Source of the DNA: Paenibacillus stellifer | Lineage (GTDB): Bacteria > Bacillota > Bacilli > Paenibacillales > Paenibacillaceae | Length of the DNA stretch: 64,000 bases | Reading direction: 5' to 3' | Assembly (NCBI RefSeq): GCF_000758685.1 | Contig: NZ_CP009286.1 | Coordinates: 1,332,501-1,396,500, forward strand | Shown: in pieces, positions 16,658 to 25,824 of the stretch | Numbering within the stretch: position 1 is the first letter of the stretch | Layout: each line of letters begins with the position of its first letter | Program-made: the position numbers and the translations under genes | The notes under the pieces: generated by a model | What the model was told of the DNA's origin: nothing | Seen by the model: the letters and a program-made list of their open reading frames with translations, nothing else | Database searches by the model: none

Positions 16658-16742
16658 CTAATCGTAGCATGGAACGGCGAGGCTGTATGTGCGATTTGTG
16701 GCATGGGCTCCATTGGCTGGTAAATTGGCTCATATTAATAGA

Positions 16743-16807
16743 AAAAGAGATCGCTTCTTTGGAGAGGGTTGGATGGTACATCCAATTCACCAGAAGGCGA
16801 TCTCTTT
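16743..16807. other. Nested double hairpin of unknown role
   Basis: AAAGAGATCGC..TTCT pairs with AGAA..GGCGATCTCTTT, and inside it TTGGATG-GTA-CATCCAA forms a second perfect stem. It lies in the gap between the TetR gene and the PH-domain gene. It may be a terminator without a strong T-run or part of a small RNA. Confidence 0.5.
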
Positions 16808-16883
16808 GATTTTGGAACAATGGTCCGTCCGCGGAGCGTCCACCTAAGCGATTACGCCCGATCCTAGTTTAATAACGAAGGCT

Positions 16884-17312
16884 TTAAGCGTTCAGGCGCT
16901 TATGATTTTGATGAGCCAGCGTGAGCAGCGCGACGTAGATCGGCTGGACGTTGAATTTTTTGCCGAACTCGAATTTGTAGGAACTAACCTGCACGTTGTT
17001 GCTCTTGAAATAAGGCGACTGGATATAGTGGATCGTGATTTCGCTGTCGTCGAAGCCCGTTCCGGCTGTCTCCATCGTTACTTCGTAAATGGACTCAAGC
17101 GAGATGGAAGCGACACGCGTCTTCTTGCCGGTTACGCCTTGATGGTCGATCAGGATGATGCGCTCGTCGGTGATGATGAACGAATCCCGGATAAGCTTGA
17201 ATCCCATTTCAATCTTCTCGTCAGGCATCAGGTACATGCCGTATTGACTCTTCAGCTCCGCCGGTGATACCTCGGAATAATTGCCCAGCAGCCCATTGAA
17301 CAGATTAGCCAT
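16884..17312 (-). CDS. PH domain-containing protein (bacterial PH, PF08000-like)
   Basis: 142 residues from the ATG following GGGGGGAG. A single bacterial pleckstrin-homology-like domain: DEKIEMGFKLIRDSFIITDE, then RIILIDHQGVTGKKTRVASI and SLESIYEVTMETAG. No membrane segment. Cellular role of the family is unclear. An in-frame codon eight residues upstream is less well placed. Confidence 0.85.
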   Translation of the reverse strand: MANLFNGLLGNYSEVSPAELKSQYGMYLMPDEKIEMGFKLIRDSFIITDERIILIDHQGVTGKKTRVASISLESIYEVTMETAGTGFDDSEITIHYIQSPYFKSNNVQVSSYKFEFGKKFNVQPIYVALLTLAHQNHKRLNA

Positions 17313-17438
17313 TTTAATAACTCCCCCCGGTGTCATAAAAAATAATGGATGCGCATTAATGATGGATGCTTACCCATATATATTTCGGCAGCCGGAAGAT
17401 ATATCCTTTTTTTAATCGGCAAAAAACGATACTTTTCG

Positions 17439-17948
17439 TCAAATTCCTGGAGTCGACACGAGGTGCACGGTATCTCTGAAATGCAGAAATTCGTTTTCTG
17501 TCAAAGGAGAAGGTCCGCTCATAACGAGAAGGGACAGCGGCGTCTGATTCTCTCTGAGGGGTGGCTGCTCATAGGGATACGGGTTCAAGATGAAGCCCAA
17601 CCGCTCGTAGAAGGCGATGCGTCTTGATGCCCATTCCGTCTCCGGAGGCTCCACCTCCAGCAGAACGGGGATGGAAGATTCGGCGACGAATGCGCTCAGC
17701 ATCCGTCCACCCACACCCTGCCCGCGCAGAGAGGGGTCTACTGCCATGTGCTCTAGAAACTGGAACTGTGGGAACTTCCATACCGCAATAAAAGCATTCG
17801 TCCGCCCGTCCGGCCCCTTCTCCGCAATTACACGGTAACGCTTGTCCTCTAGCAGGCTCTTCTGTCCTTCATAGGTCCGGAATTCAGAAGGCGGGAAGGA
17901 AGCCTCCATCAATCGATACAGCGAGTCAAAGTCCAGTCCGGCTTGCAT
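17439..17948 (-). CDS. GNAT family N-acetyltransferase
   Basis: 169 residues. The acetyl-CoA-binding motif A is intact (FLEHMAVDPSLRGQGVGGRM), followed by a typical motif B (RRIAFYERLGFILNPYPYEQ). It transfers an acetyl group to an unknown amine; the pattern AVWKFPQFQFLEHMAVDP suggests a small-molecule or peptide substrate. Single gene. Confidence 0.85.
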   Translation of the reverse strand: MQAGLDFDSLYRLMEASFPPSEFRTYEGQKSLLEDKRYRVIAEKGPDGRTNAFIAVWKFPQFQFLEHMAVDPSLRGQGVGGRMLSAFVAESSIPVLLEVEPPETEWASRRIAFYERLGFILNPYPYEQPPLRENQTPLSLLVMSGPSPLTENEFLHFRDTVHLVSTPGI

Positions 17949-18060
17949 AATTATCCCTGCTTTCTGGTAAAAATAGGCCCTCGCAACCTTTTTCGCGAAC
18001 AGGCCGTCTGATACAGCGTACTCTTAACCAGTCTTACAAATCAACCGGGAGATGAAACGT

Positions 18061-18771
18061 ATGAATCGAAAATATAACTCCGCAGCCGCAGGTCTTCTGT
18101 TGGCTGCCATGCTGGGACTATCCGCCTGCAGCTCCGGCGGAGATCAGACACAGGGCGCTACCGCCGCCCCGTCCGCGACCGCTTCACCGGCCGGGGGCCA
18201 GTCGGCCGCTCCTTCCGAGTCCGCCGCAAATCCTCCGGCGGTTCCGTCCGGTTCCGCCGCAGCTGGCGGAACGGCCGGCGCCTCGGCTCCGGCGCAGGCA
18301 TCCGCAGCGCCAAACGCGGCGGCCAGCGACAGCCGGAGCGTTCAAAGCCAGCTTCAGGAGCTCATGGAGCTCGCGAAGCAAGGCCATGCGCCAGGCATCC
18401 CGTTCGCCGCGCATACGGGTATGATCGAAGATGTGAAGGCCGCATGGGGCAAGCCGGATATCGAGGAGGGCGCCGGCAAGGGGATTTACGCCACATATCA
18501 AGCGAAGCAGGCGGTGATCGGCTTCAACAAAGGCAGCGTCATTATCGACGTCCGCTCCAGCGCGGATGAGCTTCACCGGCTGACGCTTCAGAATATCGAG
18601 GCATCCCTCGGCAATCCCGACGAGATCACAACGAGCGGGAGCGACCATATCTATACCTACAAAGCGGGCGAGCAGTTCCAGCTTAAGTTCGTGATTCCGG
18701 ATCAGGCGGGGACGGTGGATCATATTTCCGTCTACTCTCCTTCTGATGCGGTCAACAATATGGCCGGCTAA
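18061..18771 (+). CDS. Lipoprotein, YjgB/DUF4309 family
   Basis: About 236 residues. Lipobox LGLSACSS near residue 21, then a long Ala/Pro/Ser linker of low complexity (to about residue 95), then a DUF4309 domain (HTGMIEDVKAAWGKPDIEEG, IGFNKGSVIIDVRS, HIYTYKAGEQFQLKFV). The function of the family is unknown. GGGAG lies nine bases before the second ATG, which I use instead of that at 18052. Confidence 0.8.
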   Translation: MNRKYNSAAAGLLLAAMLGLSACSSGGDQTQGATAAPSATASPAGGQSAAPSESAANPPAVPSGSAAAGGTAGASAPAQASAAPNAAASDSRSVQSQLQELMELAKQGHAPGIPFAAHTGMIEDVKAAWGKPDIEEGAGKGIYATYQAKQAVIGFNKGSVIIDVRSSADELHRLTLQNIEASLGNPDEITTSGSDHIYTYKAGEQFQLKFVIPDQAGTVDHISVYSPSDAVNNMAG

Positions 18772-19086
18772 GAGGAAATAGTGACAGGTTACCGGCTGTC
18801 CCGCTGACCCGCTAAGCAGGCTAGGTGACGACGGTTTACCGGCAACGGCGCCGGGATTAAGCCAGGGAAGCGCCAAGCCAGACCCGGGTTTAGATAAAAG
18901 TAGCGGATGGAAAGACGCAGCAGCGTACGGCAGCCCTGAGGGAGACTTCAGGGCTGCTTTTGCGCGCGCGGGTGAACGCTGAGCCTGCTATAATTAAACT
19001 CACGAAAATAATCCACGATAATAATCCATGAAATAAATAACCGCAAGTAACAACGAACAGGTAATAGAAGGAGAGGATAGCCGGAC
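18772..19086. other. Gap of 315 bases, terminator only
   Basis: Apart from the terminator at 18930-18961 I see several short GC-rich stems (for example GCCGGGATTAAG and CCCGGG) but no pattern matching a known riboswitch, and no supportable reading frame. Confidence 0.4.
18930..18961 (+). terminator. Terminator GCAGCCCTGA/TCAGGGCTGC
   Basis: Perfect 10-bp stem with an 8-base loop followed by TTTT, downstream of the DUF4309 lipoprotein. Confidence 0.8.
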
Positions 19087-20238
19087 ATGCTGCAATTGGA
19101 CGAGAACGGATACCGGATATCGGGCGAAGGGGTTTCAGTGGAGCTGCTGCCCAAGGAGTTCGCGCTGCTGAAATTCCTGTACCGGGGCAAAGGCCGCGCC
19201 TTCAGCCGGGAGCAGCTGCTGGAAGGCGTCTGGCCGCTGGAATATCCGGTAGAGCGCACGGTGGACGACCACATTTACCGGCTCCGCAAAAAGCTGCAGC
19301 CGTTCTCCGGAATTGGCATCCGCACGGTCCGGGGTTTCGGCTACTGTCTTACGGAGCGGACGGCGGCGCGCGGAGTCGACGCAAGCCCGTCGTCCAGGGA
19401 CGGCGAGCTGCGCGAGAAAATGGCGGAGGTCTTCGCCAAATATCATCAATACGGCCAGGGGCGGTCCATGCTAGCGCTGGCACGCCAGCAGGATGTGCTG
19501 GGCTATGAGCTGGACGGGTTCTACAGCGTCTACATTCATTTTGTCGAGGGCGATGTAGAGTGGCTGCTGCGGGGAGAAGCCCCTCTTGCCGAACGGCTGT
19601 ACTCGCTGCTGCTCTTTCTGTTGTTAACGGAAGAACCGGAAGAAGGTCTGGCCTGGTGTGAACGGGTGCTGGAGGCGAGGATTCTTCCGCCGATGCAGCA
19701 CAGGGAACTGGAGATTCTGAATGTACTGGAGCCGTTCGCTGCTGCCGGAAGAGCGGAAGAGGCGCTGGAGCGGCTGAAGCTGACCCGGGAGGCGATTAAG
19801 GAGCCCGGCTATGAGAACTTCGAGACGCCTGTGGCCAATGCCGAACTGTACGTCCGGCTGATGACGGATACGCCGGAAGCTGAAATTCGGCGGCTGATAC
19901 AGCGGGTGGAGACGATGATTCAGGGTAAGCCCTTCTTGCGGGATATCGGAAGCTGCAATTTGTCCAAAGGCCTGTGGAAGCTGAAAAAGAACGAGCTCGT
20001 TGCCGGAGAAGCCCTGATCGACGAGGGATTAAGCGTACTCGAGCTGTCCGGCTTCGTGCCGATGAAGCTGTTCGCGCTCTACCGGGTCCGCTATTTCTGC
20101 CGGAAATACGATTTCAAAGGCAGAGAGGGAGTCACGCGCAAATACGAATCGCTCTTTCAGGAAGAACAAGCCCGTTGCGGGCTTCCGGAGCTGAGAACCG
20201 AGATGATCAAGCTGCTGAACGATTGCCTGACCCTATAG
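19087..20238 (+). CDS. Winged-helix transcriptional regulator with TPR-like C-terminal domain
   Basis: 383 residues. Residues 1-95 are an OmpR/PhoB-type winged helix (LLPKEFALLKFLYRGKGRAF, ERTVDDHIYRLRKKL, IRTVRGFGYCL). The rest is helical with repeat-like pairs (LAWCERVLEARIL, EEALERLKLTREAI), like tetratricopeptide activator domains. There is no receiver domain, so it is not a classical response regulator; signal unknown. GAAGGAGAGG precedes the ATG. Confidence 0.75.
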   Translation: MLQLDENGYRISGEGVSVELLPKEFALLKFLYRGKGRAFSREQLLEGVWPLEYPVERTVDDHIYRLRKKLQPFSGIGIRTVRGFGYCLTERTAARGVDASPSSRDGELREKMAEVFAKYHQYGQGRSMLALARQQDVLGYELDGFYSVYIHFVEGDVEWLLRGEAPLAERLYSLLLFLLLTEEPEEGLAWCERVLEARILPPMQHRELEILNVLEPFAAAGRAEEALERLKLTREAIKEPGYENFETPVANAELYVRLMTDTPEAEIRRLIQRVETMIQGKPFLRDIGSCNLSKGLWKLKKNELVAGEALIDEGLSVLELSGFVPMKLFALYRVRYFCRKYDFKGREGVTRKYESLFQEEQARCGLPELRTEMIKLLNDCLTL

Positions 20239-20252
20239 GCGAGCTTGTCCCA

Positions 20253-20346
20253 CCCTCTGATATTGCCTGATATTCTGAATTAATTGTCTGATGTCTGATT
20301 GTCTGATCCTCTGATATCGTCTGGTTCTCTGATATTTCTCTGACAT
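20253..20346. repeat. Irregular CTGAT-rich direct repeats
   Basis: Between the winged-helix gene and the MFS gene the sequence CTGAT or TCTGATAT recurs about ten times in 94 bases, irregularly spaced by short T/C/G stretches. It looks like slippage-derived low-complexity DNA. Confidence 0.6.
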
Positions 20347-20410
20347 ACCGCCTTCATACTGGGTCTCATCAAGAGACGATTTCATGAAGCGGATGGAGGA
20401 ATACTACAAG

Positions 20411-21706
20411 ATGATCAGAAGTGAAGCTGCGGCGGCGAAGCGCCGACAGGGCCGAAAGAATACCCGGAGCGGCCTGTTGGCCAACGCTGTTTTTCGAAAA
20501 ATATACGCCGCCTACGCTGCGGCGGCCATTGGAGACTGGTTCGATATGCTGGCGATCCAGGTGCTGGTTGGCTACCGCTGGCAGGCGAGCCCGCTCATGC
20601 TGTCGCTCATCCCGGTCAGCCTCGCGGTGCCGGGAATTGTGCTCGGCTCGCTGGCAGGCGTGGCCGCCGACCGGCTGGACCGGCTCAAGCTGATGCGGCT
20701 GTGCGATCTGCTAACAGCCGCTATAACGGCGGCGCTGCTGTTCGCGCCCGGCATGCTGTGGCTGCTGCCCCTGCTGGCGCTGCGCTCGGCCGTCTCCGCG
20801 CTGAACGTTCCCGCGCAGCAGTCGCTCAACCGGAGCATCGTCCGGGAGGACCAGCTGCTTCAGGCAGCATCGCTTAACGGCCTGGTGACGCAGGGCTCCA
20901 AAATAGCCGGCCCTCTGCTCGGCGGCGCGGCCCTGGCGATTCTCTCGCCGGCGTGGTGCATCGGACTGAACGCGCTGCTGCGGCTGTTCTCTTTCGGGCT
21001 GCTCCTGACGGTGAGAAGCCGGGACGCAGCTCGCAGCCCGGAAACCGTGAGCGAGTCCGCCGCCGAAGAGAGCAAGCCTTCCTTCCGCATGATGTGGAAG
21101 GAAGGCTGGGGATTGATCTGGAGCAGCCGGCTGCTGCGGAATACGCTGCTGTTCGGGCTCCTTGGCGCGCTGACCATCCAGATGGTGGATTATCAGTTCA
21201 CCAGCCTGTTCCGCATGCTGGCTCCGGACCGGGCCTACCTGCTCGGTTGGATGATTGCCGCAGCCGGAGCCGGTGCCGTAATGATCATGCTGCTGCTGAA
21301 CCGTATAAGCGGCGGGCGGCGTTACGGTCTGAGACTCGGGGGCGGGTATGTCCTGATCGGCGCCGCCTTCGGGGGCCTCGGGCTGCTCCAGCCCGGGGCG
21401 GGGACGCTGCCTGTCCTCTTGCTCGGCCTGATGATGGGCGCTGGCAACGGGCTGTTCTTCGTATCATTCAGCTACTGCCTGCAGAAGGAGACGCCACCCT
21501 CCATGACGGGCCGGGTATTCGGCATTCAGAGCATGATGTTGAGCGCCGTTATGGTCGTGGCTCCGCTGCTGGGCGGCGTGTTGGTAGGAGTAGAGGGGCC
21601 CCGGGCGGTCTTCGCCGCCTTCGGGCTTGCGATCGGGCTTCTCGGCGGAACCGGAATGGCGCTCGGCCGCCGGATATGGCCGGAGGGCGATGCTGAAGAA
21701 ATTTAA
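20411..21706 (+). CDS. MFS transporter
   Basis: 431 residues, about 12 membrane spans. AAAAIGDWFDMLAIQVLVGY and the cytoplasmic loop GVAADRLDRLKLM (motif A) mark the N-terminal half; ASLNGLVTQGSKIAGPLLGG is typical of the drug-exporter MFS_3 group. Substrate unknown. The ATG at 20411 follows GGAGGA by about ten bases and is preferred over the ATG at 20384. Confidence 0.85.
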   Translation: MIRSEAAAAKRRQGRKNTRSGLLANAVFRKIYAAYAAAAIGDWFDMLAIQVLVGYRWQASPLMLSLIPVSLAVPGIVLGSLAGVAADRLDRLKLMRLCDLLTAAITAALLFAPGMLWLLPLLALRSAVSALNVPAQQSLNRSIVREDQLLQAASLNGLVTQGSKIAGPLLGGAALAILSPAWCIGLNALLRLFSFGLLLTVRSRDAARSPETVSESAAEESKPSFRMMWKEGWGLIWSSRLLRNTLLFGLLGALTIQMVDYQFTSLFRMLAPDRAYLLGWMIAAAGAGAVMIMLLLNRISGGRRYGLRLGGGYVLIGAAFGGLGLLQPGAGTLPVLLLGLMMGAGNGLFFVSFSYCLQKETPPSMTGRVFGIQSMMLSAVMVVAPLLGGVLVGVEGPRAVFAAFGLAIGLLGGTGMALGRRIWPEGDAEEI

Positions 21707-21791
21707 TGATGTCGCTCCTTTTTTTGTAACCTTTTCCGGTGTCGGTACGTCTTAGTAACTAAAGGATACCGTTACAAAGGAGGAAAGTGAC

Positions 21792-22556
21792 ATGCCCATA
21801 ATGCGCCGCGCCGCCATGACCGTTCTGGCGGGCGTGATGCTGCTGCTGTCGGCCTGCGGCAATGCGCCGGAGAACCGGGGAGAGGGACAGGCGCCCCCCT
21901 CGTCTGGACCAACGCCCATGTCGGCAGGTCCGGAGCTCAGTCCCGGCTGGTCGGGAGAGGGACAACCCGGAACACCGGCGGGCTCTCCCGAACCGCTTGC
22001 GAGCCCGGATGCAGGGGGGCCGTCTTCCGCAGTTGATATGGAGGGCCAGCCGCCGACGTCGCTTGAGGCCGCATCGGTCGTCATGAAGGCGCTGGCGGCA
22101 GGCAATATGAGAGCGCTGGCGGCGTGGGTGCATCCGGAGCACGGGCTGCGCTTTTCTCCTTACGGCTATGTCGATGTGGCAAGTGATCTCGTCTTCTCCC
22201 GGAGCGAGGTAGAGGGACTGATGCATGATCCGGCCCTTCGGATATGGGGCTCGCATGCCGGCTCAGGCGAACCCATTGAACTTGCGTTCCCGGATTATTA
22301 TAAGAAATTCGTCTACGATATTGATTTCAGCACAGGAGCCACAATCGCGGTGAACCGGGCCATCGGGCAGGGAACGACGGTCAACAATGTGAACGAGGTC
22401 TATCCGGCGGCGAGCCATGATTATGTCGAGTATCATATCGCCGGGATCGATCCGGCTGCCGAAGGAATGGATTGGCGCAGTCTTCGCCTGGTGTTTGAGA
22501 AGATCGGAGAGGACCGGGCGCTGGTGGGCATCATCCACGACCAGTGGACGCCGTAA
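21792..22556 (+). CDS. Lipoprotein, unknown function
   Basis: 254 residues. Signal peptide with lipobox LLLSACGN near residue 21, then a Pro/Gly/Ser-rich linker (to about 85), then a globular domain (MKALAAGNMRALAAWVHPEH, LVFEKIGEDRALVGIIHDQW). I do not recognise the domain; the overall shape resembles NTF2-like scaffolds. AAAGGAGG is optimally placed. Confidence 0.75.
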   Translation: MPIMRRAAMTVLAGVMLLLSACGNAPENRGEGQAPPSSGPTPMSAGPELSPGWSGEGQPGTPAGSPEPLASPDAGGPSSAVDMEGQPPTSLEAASVVMKALAAGNMRALAAWVHPEHGLRFSPYGYVDVASDLVFSRSEVEGLMHDPALRIWGSHAGSGEPIELAFPDYYKKFVYDIDFSTGATIAVNRAIGQGTTVNNVNEVYPAASHDYVEYHIAGIDPAAEGMDWRSLRLVFEKIGEDRALVGIIHDQWTP

Positions 22557-22572
22557 TAGTTAGAGGAGGGGG

Positions 22573-22606
22573 GCAGCTTAGGCTAACGAAGCTTAAGCTG
22601 CGCTTT
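22573..22606 (+). terminator. Probable terminator
   Basis: GCAGCTTA pairs with TAAGCTGC and is followed by GCTTTGTTT, just after the lipoprotein gene. Confidence 0.55.
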
Positions 22607-22817
22607 GTTTATCCGGCACCTTTTTCGAAGACGTTAACGACTGGATTTTGCAATCTTTCCTGAAAATGATTGATATTTTTGTTGAAATCCACGGACAAAT
22701 TCTGAAATTGTCATGGTTTTCAAGTTGATTTCTTTCCGTTACAATGGATGCAGCATTTCATGCGGATGCATGTATCACATAATAATCAGGTATGGTTGTT
22801 CAGCGTAACCGGATGTC

Positions 22818-23306
22818 CCGCTGCCGGCGGAGAGGAAGAATGCGGCGCTTGCGATGAGCAAGCTGGAGGTCGGATTCGGCCTCGGCTCGCTGTTATTTCC
22901 GCTGCTGGTCGGAGCGCTTATCACGGTCGGCAGATGGAACCTGGCCTTGTTCGCCGTCGCCGGATACGCCGTATCGCTGTCGGTGTTTATCCGCTTTTTG
23001 CGTTATGGGGAAGCGGAGCCGCTGTTTCGGCCTTCTTCCGGAAGAGCGGAGAGAAGTCAGCCCGCACCGGCCGGGAAGATGGCGGGCAGAGGGAACAGGC
23101 TGTTTCCTTTCCTTATGCTTCTGTTTGTTCTGTATGGAGCAATGGATATAGGCCTTAGCCATTATCTGCCCTCGATGATGCTTCAGACGGGCATGGCCAC
23201 CCAAGCCTCGGCTCCGTTCGCCGCCCTGACGCTCGGCCTGTACCTCTTCCGGGTAAAAGAGAAGCGGATCACCGACGCCGAACCTGCGCAAGCAGCCGTC
23301 AGCTGA
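22818..23306 (+). pseudogene. MFS transporter remnant, deleted at the N-terminus and internally
   Basis: The frame from 22818 reads AERKNAALAMSKLEVGFGLG, a typical position after MFS helix 4, through RLFPFLMLLFVLYGAMDIGL, and then jumps after MMLQTGMATQASAPF to a C-terminal end (LYLFRVKEKRI). A stop (TAA) lies three codons before 22818. About 150 residues survive of an expected 390 or so. The gene has lost its start, helices 1-4 and several helices of the second half. Confidence 0.65.
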
Positions 23307-23348
23307 GCAAGCCGCCCGTATTAGCCGTGTTATCGTATTTATAGTGGG

Positions 23349-23392
23349 GAGGCTCCTGTCGCTTAAGGGCGATGCGGCAGCCGCCTCTTTTT
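23349..23392 (+). terminator. Probable terminator after MFS remnant
   Basis: GAGGC..CTG.CGC pairs imperfectly with GCG.CAG..GCCTC, followed by TTTTT. Confidence 0.55.
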
Positions 23393-23533
23393 CATATTTT
23401 CATAGCAGAGCCGGTTCCTGCTGTTTGAAGCAGTTAGGGGAATCGGTTCTTTTGCTGTGCTGAACAATGTCATACCTGCAACCCGCCGCGCCAATTATAC
23501 TGGATGGGATTGGATAAAAGCGGAAGGTGACCT

Positions 23534-24811
23534 ATGCGAACAAAGATTTTGCTGCTTCAGCCCGAGAACAAGAAGATCAAACGTTTCCGCCGGAAACAGT
23601 TCAATAATTTCGTTCAGATCACGATGCCCTATTTGGCGGGGTTCATAGATGAGAGCAAGTATCAGATTACGCTGGTGGACGAGTACAGCCAGAGGATTCC
23701 TTTTCACCGGAAATTCGATGTGGTGGCCATTACGGTGAACACGCCGAACGCCTATCACTGCTACAACATAGCGGAGCGGTTCCGGAAGTCGGGGGCCAAG
23801 GTGGTGCTGGGAGGACCGCATGTTACGCTGCTCCCGGAGGAAGCCGGCGGACACTGCGACACAATCATGATCGGCGAAGCGGAAGAGACATGGCCGAGGT
23901 TTCTTGCGGACTTTCTGGAAGGCCGGGAGCAGCCGGTCTACCGTTCGGAGGGGATTCCGGATTTGCGGAACCTTCCGCTGCCGAGATGGGATCTGCTGAA
24001 GCGGAACCCGCTGATGAAAGGGGCGGTGTTCGCGACACGGGGCTGTCCTTACCGCTGCGCTTACTGCAATCTGAAGCAGATTTATCATAACCGGTTCCGT
24101 ACCCGTCCGGTCGGCGAGGTCATGCACGAGGTGTCGCTGCTGAGATCGCGTTTTTTTGTGTTCTGGGATGATAATTTTTTTGCGGACAAGGCTCATGCGC
24201 TGGAACTGATGGAACAGATCAAGCCGCTCGGGAGAAAATGGGCCGCTCAGGCGACCCTCGCCGACTGCAACGATGACGAACTGCTCAAGAAGGCCAAGGA
24301 AGCAGGCTGCCTGTACCTGTTCGTCGGTCTGGAATCGTTCTCTCCGGCCGCTCTGCGCGGGGTGAATAAAGGCATCAACCGGGTGAATGCCTACCGGGAA
24401 ATTATTTCGAAGCTGCACAGCCATGGCATCATGATTCAGGCGGGCATTGTCTTCGGCTTCGACGAAGATACGCCGGACACCTTCCGGGATACGCTTCAAG
24501 CCTGCGAGGAGCTTGGCATCGACGGGGTGACCGTCAGCCTGCTGACTCCGCTTCCCCATACGCCTGTATATACCGATATGAAGGAGTCCGGAAGGCTAAC
24601 CAGCATGGACTGGAGCCTGTATAACGGAAAGACGGACGTCGTGTTCCAGCCCCGGAATATGACGCCGGAAGAGCTGTATCAAGGTTATGCCGAATTCCGG
24701 AGGCGCTTCTACTCGCTGCGCTCATTCATAAGGCGGATGAGAGTGTCGCGTACGCATATTTTGTACAACTTCATCATCAACCTGGGATACCGGCTGGCCC
24801 TGAAGCGTTAG
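23534..24811 (+). CDS. B12-binding radical SAM protein
   Basis: 425 residues. N-terminal cobalamin-binding-like fold (DVVAITVNTPNAYHCYNIAE, VVLGGPHVTLLPEEAG, IMIGEAEETWPRFL), then the radical SAM core with the cluster motif RGCPYRCAYC (Cys 171, 175, 178). VGLESFSPAALRGVNKGINR and IVFGFDEDTPDTF are further family signatures. The substrate is unknown; related enzymes methylate or rearrange unactivated carbons. It stands alone, with GGAAGG before the ATG. Confidence 0.9.
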   Translation: MRTKILLLQPENKKIKRFRRKQFNNFVQITMPYLAGFIDESKYQITLVDEYSQRIPFHRKFDVVAITVNTPNAYHCYNIAERFRKSGAKVVLGGPHVTLLPEEAGGHCDTIMIGEAEETWPRFLADFLEGREQPVYRSEGIPDLRNLPLPRWDLLKRNPLMKGAVFATRGCPYRCAYCNLKQIYHNRFRTRPVGEVMHEVSLLRSRFFVFWDDNFFADKAHALELMEQIKPLGRKWAAQATLADCNDDELLKKAKEAGCLYLFVGLESFSPAALRGVNKGINRVNAYREIISKLHSHGIMIQAGIVFGFDEDTPDTFRDTLQACEELGIDGVTVSLLTPLPHTPVYTDMKESGRLTSMDWSLYNGKTDVVFQPRNMTPEELYQGYAEFRRRFYSLRSFIRRMRVSRTHILYNFIINLGYRLALKR

Positions 24812-24981
24812 CGGGAGCAGGAACTTGGATTATAAAAATGGTCTGCAGAATTTGATTGATACCTTGCTGTGATTCCGGAAGAGCGATTAACGTTCTTCGT
24901 AGCCTAGCTAGTCCTAGCCTAACATTTCATCCAGATCCACCTTCCTGCCCGCCAGGTGATGCATGGGAGACACCACGAACT

Positions 24982-25149
24982 TCGCTTGTGGTGCGGGAGG
25001 AAGCGGAGCGCGGCCGGCTGGCCAGAGTGCATGTCCGCGATATCCGCTTAATCAACAGTATCGCCGTCTGTACACGCCGCAATGAACGGCGCTCCGCGCT
25101 TCTGGAAGATTTCATCGCGATCTGCCGAAGCTTTCTTCCGGGGATGTGA
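24982..25149 (+). pseudogene. C-terminal scrap of a LysR-type regulator
   Basis: REEAERGRLARVHVRDIRLI and the following RRNERRSALLEDFIAICRSF match the last helix and strand of LysR substrate-binding domains. There is no helix-turn-helix or rest of the domain upstream. The remaining bases of 24812-25239 contain no other supportable gene. Confidence 0.5.
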
Positions 25150-25239
25150 AGAGGCTATGATCCGCCGATTGAAAAATAAAACGAACGAAAGAGCCGGCTT
25201 TTTCCAATATAGAGTGGAAGAACGAAGGAGGAATGGCGG

Positions 25240-25824
25240 ATGACCTGTTCGAACGAAGACTCACAGCTCGCATCGCTTGCGCTTGCCGGCAGCCGCGAAG
25301 CGTTCAGCCAGCTGTATGAAAGCACAATCGCCGAGGTATATCGCACCGCCCGCTTCCTGGTAGGAGATCCTTCCGATACGGATGATGTCGTCCAGGAGAT
25401 ATACATCCAGCTATACCGGTCGCTGCAGCATTACGATGCTTCCCGGCCGTTCCGGCCGTGGCTGATGGGGCTGGTTGCGCGGCAGTGCCGGGCTTACCGG
25501 AGGAAGCGGTGGAGCATGCTGCGGATTCAGAGCCGGAGCAAGCGGAGCCGGGGCTTCGAGGACCGCGATTTCGCAGGGGATGTCGTGGACCGAATGGCAA
25601 TTGCGCCGCTGCTTGAGAGCGTGGAGCGTCTGCCATACAAGCTGAAGCAGGTTGTGATTCTGCGGTATTTGAACGAATACTCGCAGGAGGAGATTGCCCA
25701 GGCGCTCGGTATCCCCCTTGGAACGGTCAAGTCCCGGATTCATGCCGCTTTAAGGAAGCTGCGAAGGAAGGAAATTGCGGAGATCGGACACACGGGAAGG
25801 ATGGAGGATGCTCATGAAACTTGA
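25240..25824 (+). CDS. ECF-type RNA polymerase sigma factor
   Basis: 194 residues. Sigma region 2 (QLYESTIAEVYRTARFLVGD, then DTDDVVQEIYIQLYRSL) and region 4 (SVERLPYKLKQVVILRYLNE, QEEIAQALGIPLGTVKSRIH) are both intact. AAGGAGG precedes the ATG. The next gene overlaps it by 11 bases and encodes a membrane protein that probably holds it inactive. Signal and regulon unknown. Confidence 0.9.
   Translation: MTCSNEDSQLASLALAGSREAFSQLYESTIAEVYRTARFLVGDPSDTDDVVQEIYIQLYRSLQHYDASRPFRPWLMGLVARQCRAYRRKRWSMLRIQSRSKRSRGFEDRDFAGDVVDRMAIAPLLESVERLPYKLKQVVILRYLNEYSQEEIAQALGIPLGTVKSRIHAALRKLRRKEIAEIGHTGRMEDAHET

Noticed and set aside
18780..18930. Possible riboswitch in the GC-rich stretch after the lipoprotein gene
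   Set aside because: Compared by eye with SAM, cobalamin, c-di-GMP and c-di-AMP consensus patterns; none fits, and it lies downstream rather than upstream of a gene in its transcript.
23495..24559. 354-codon minus-strand frame
   Set aside because: Antisense to the radical SAM gene, which has an intact cluster motif.
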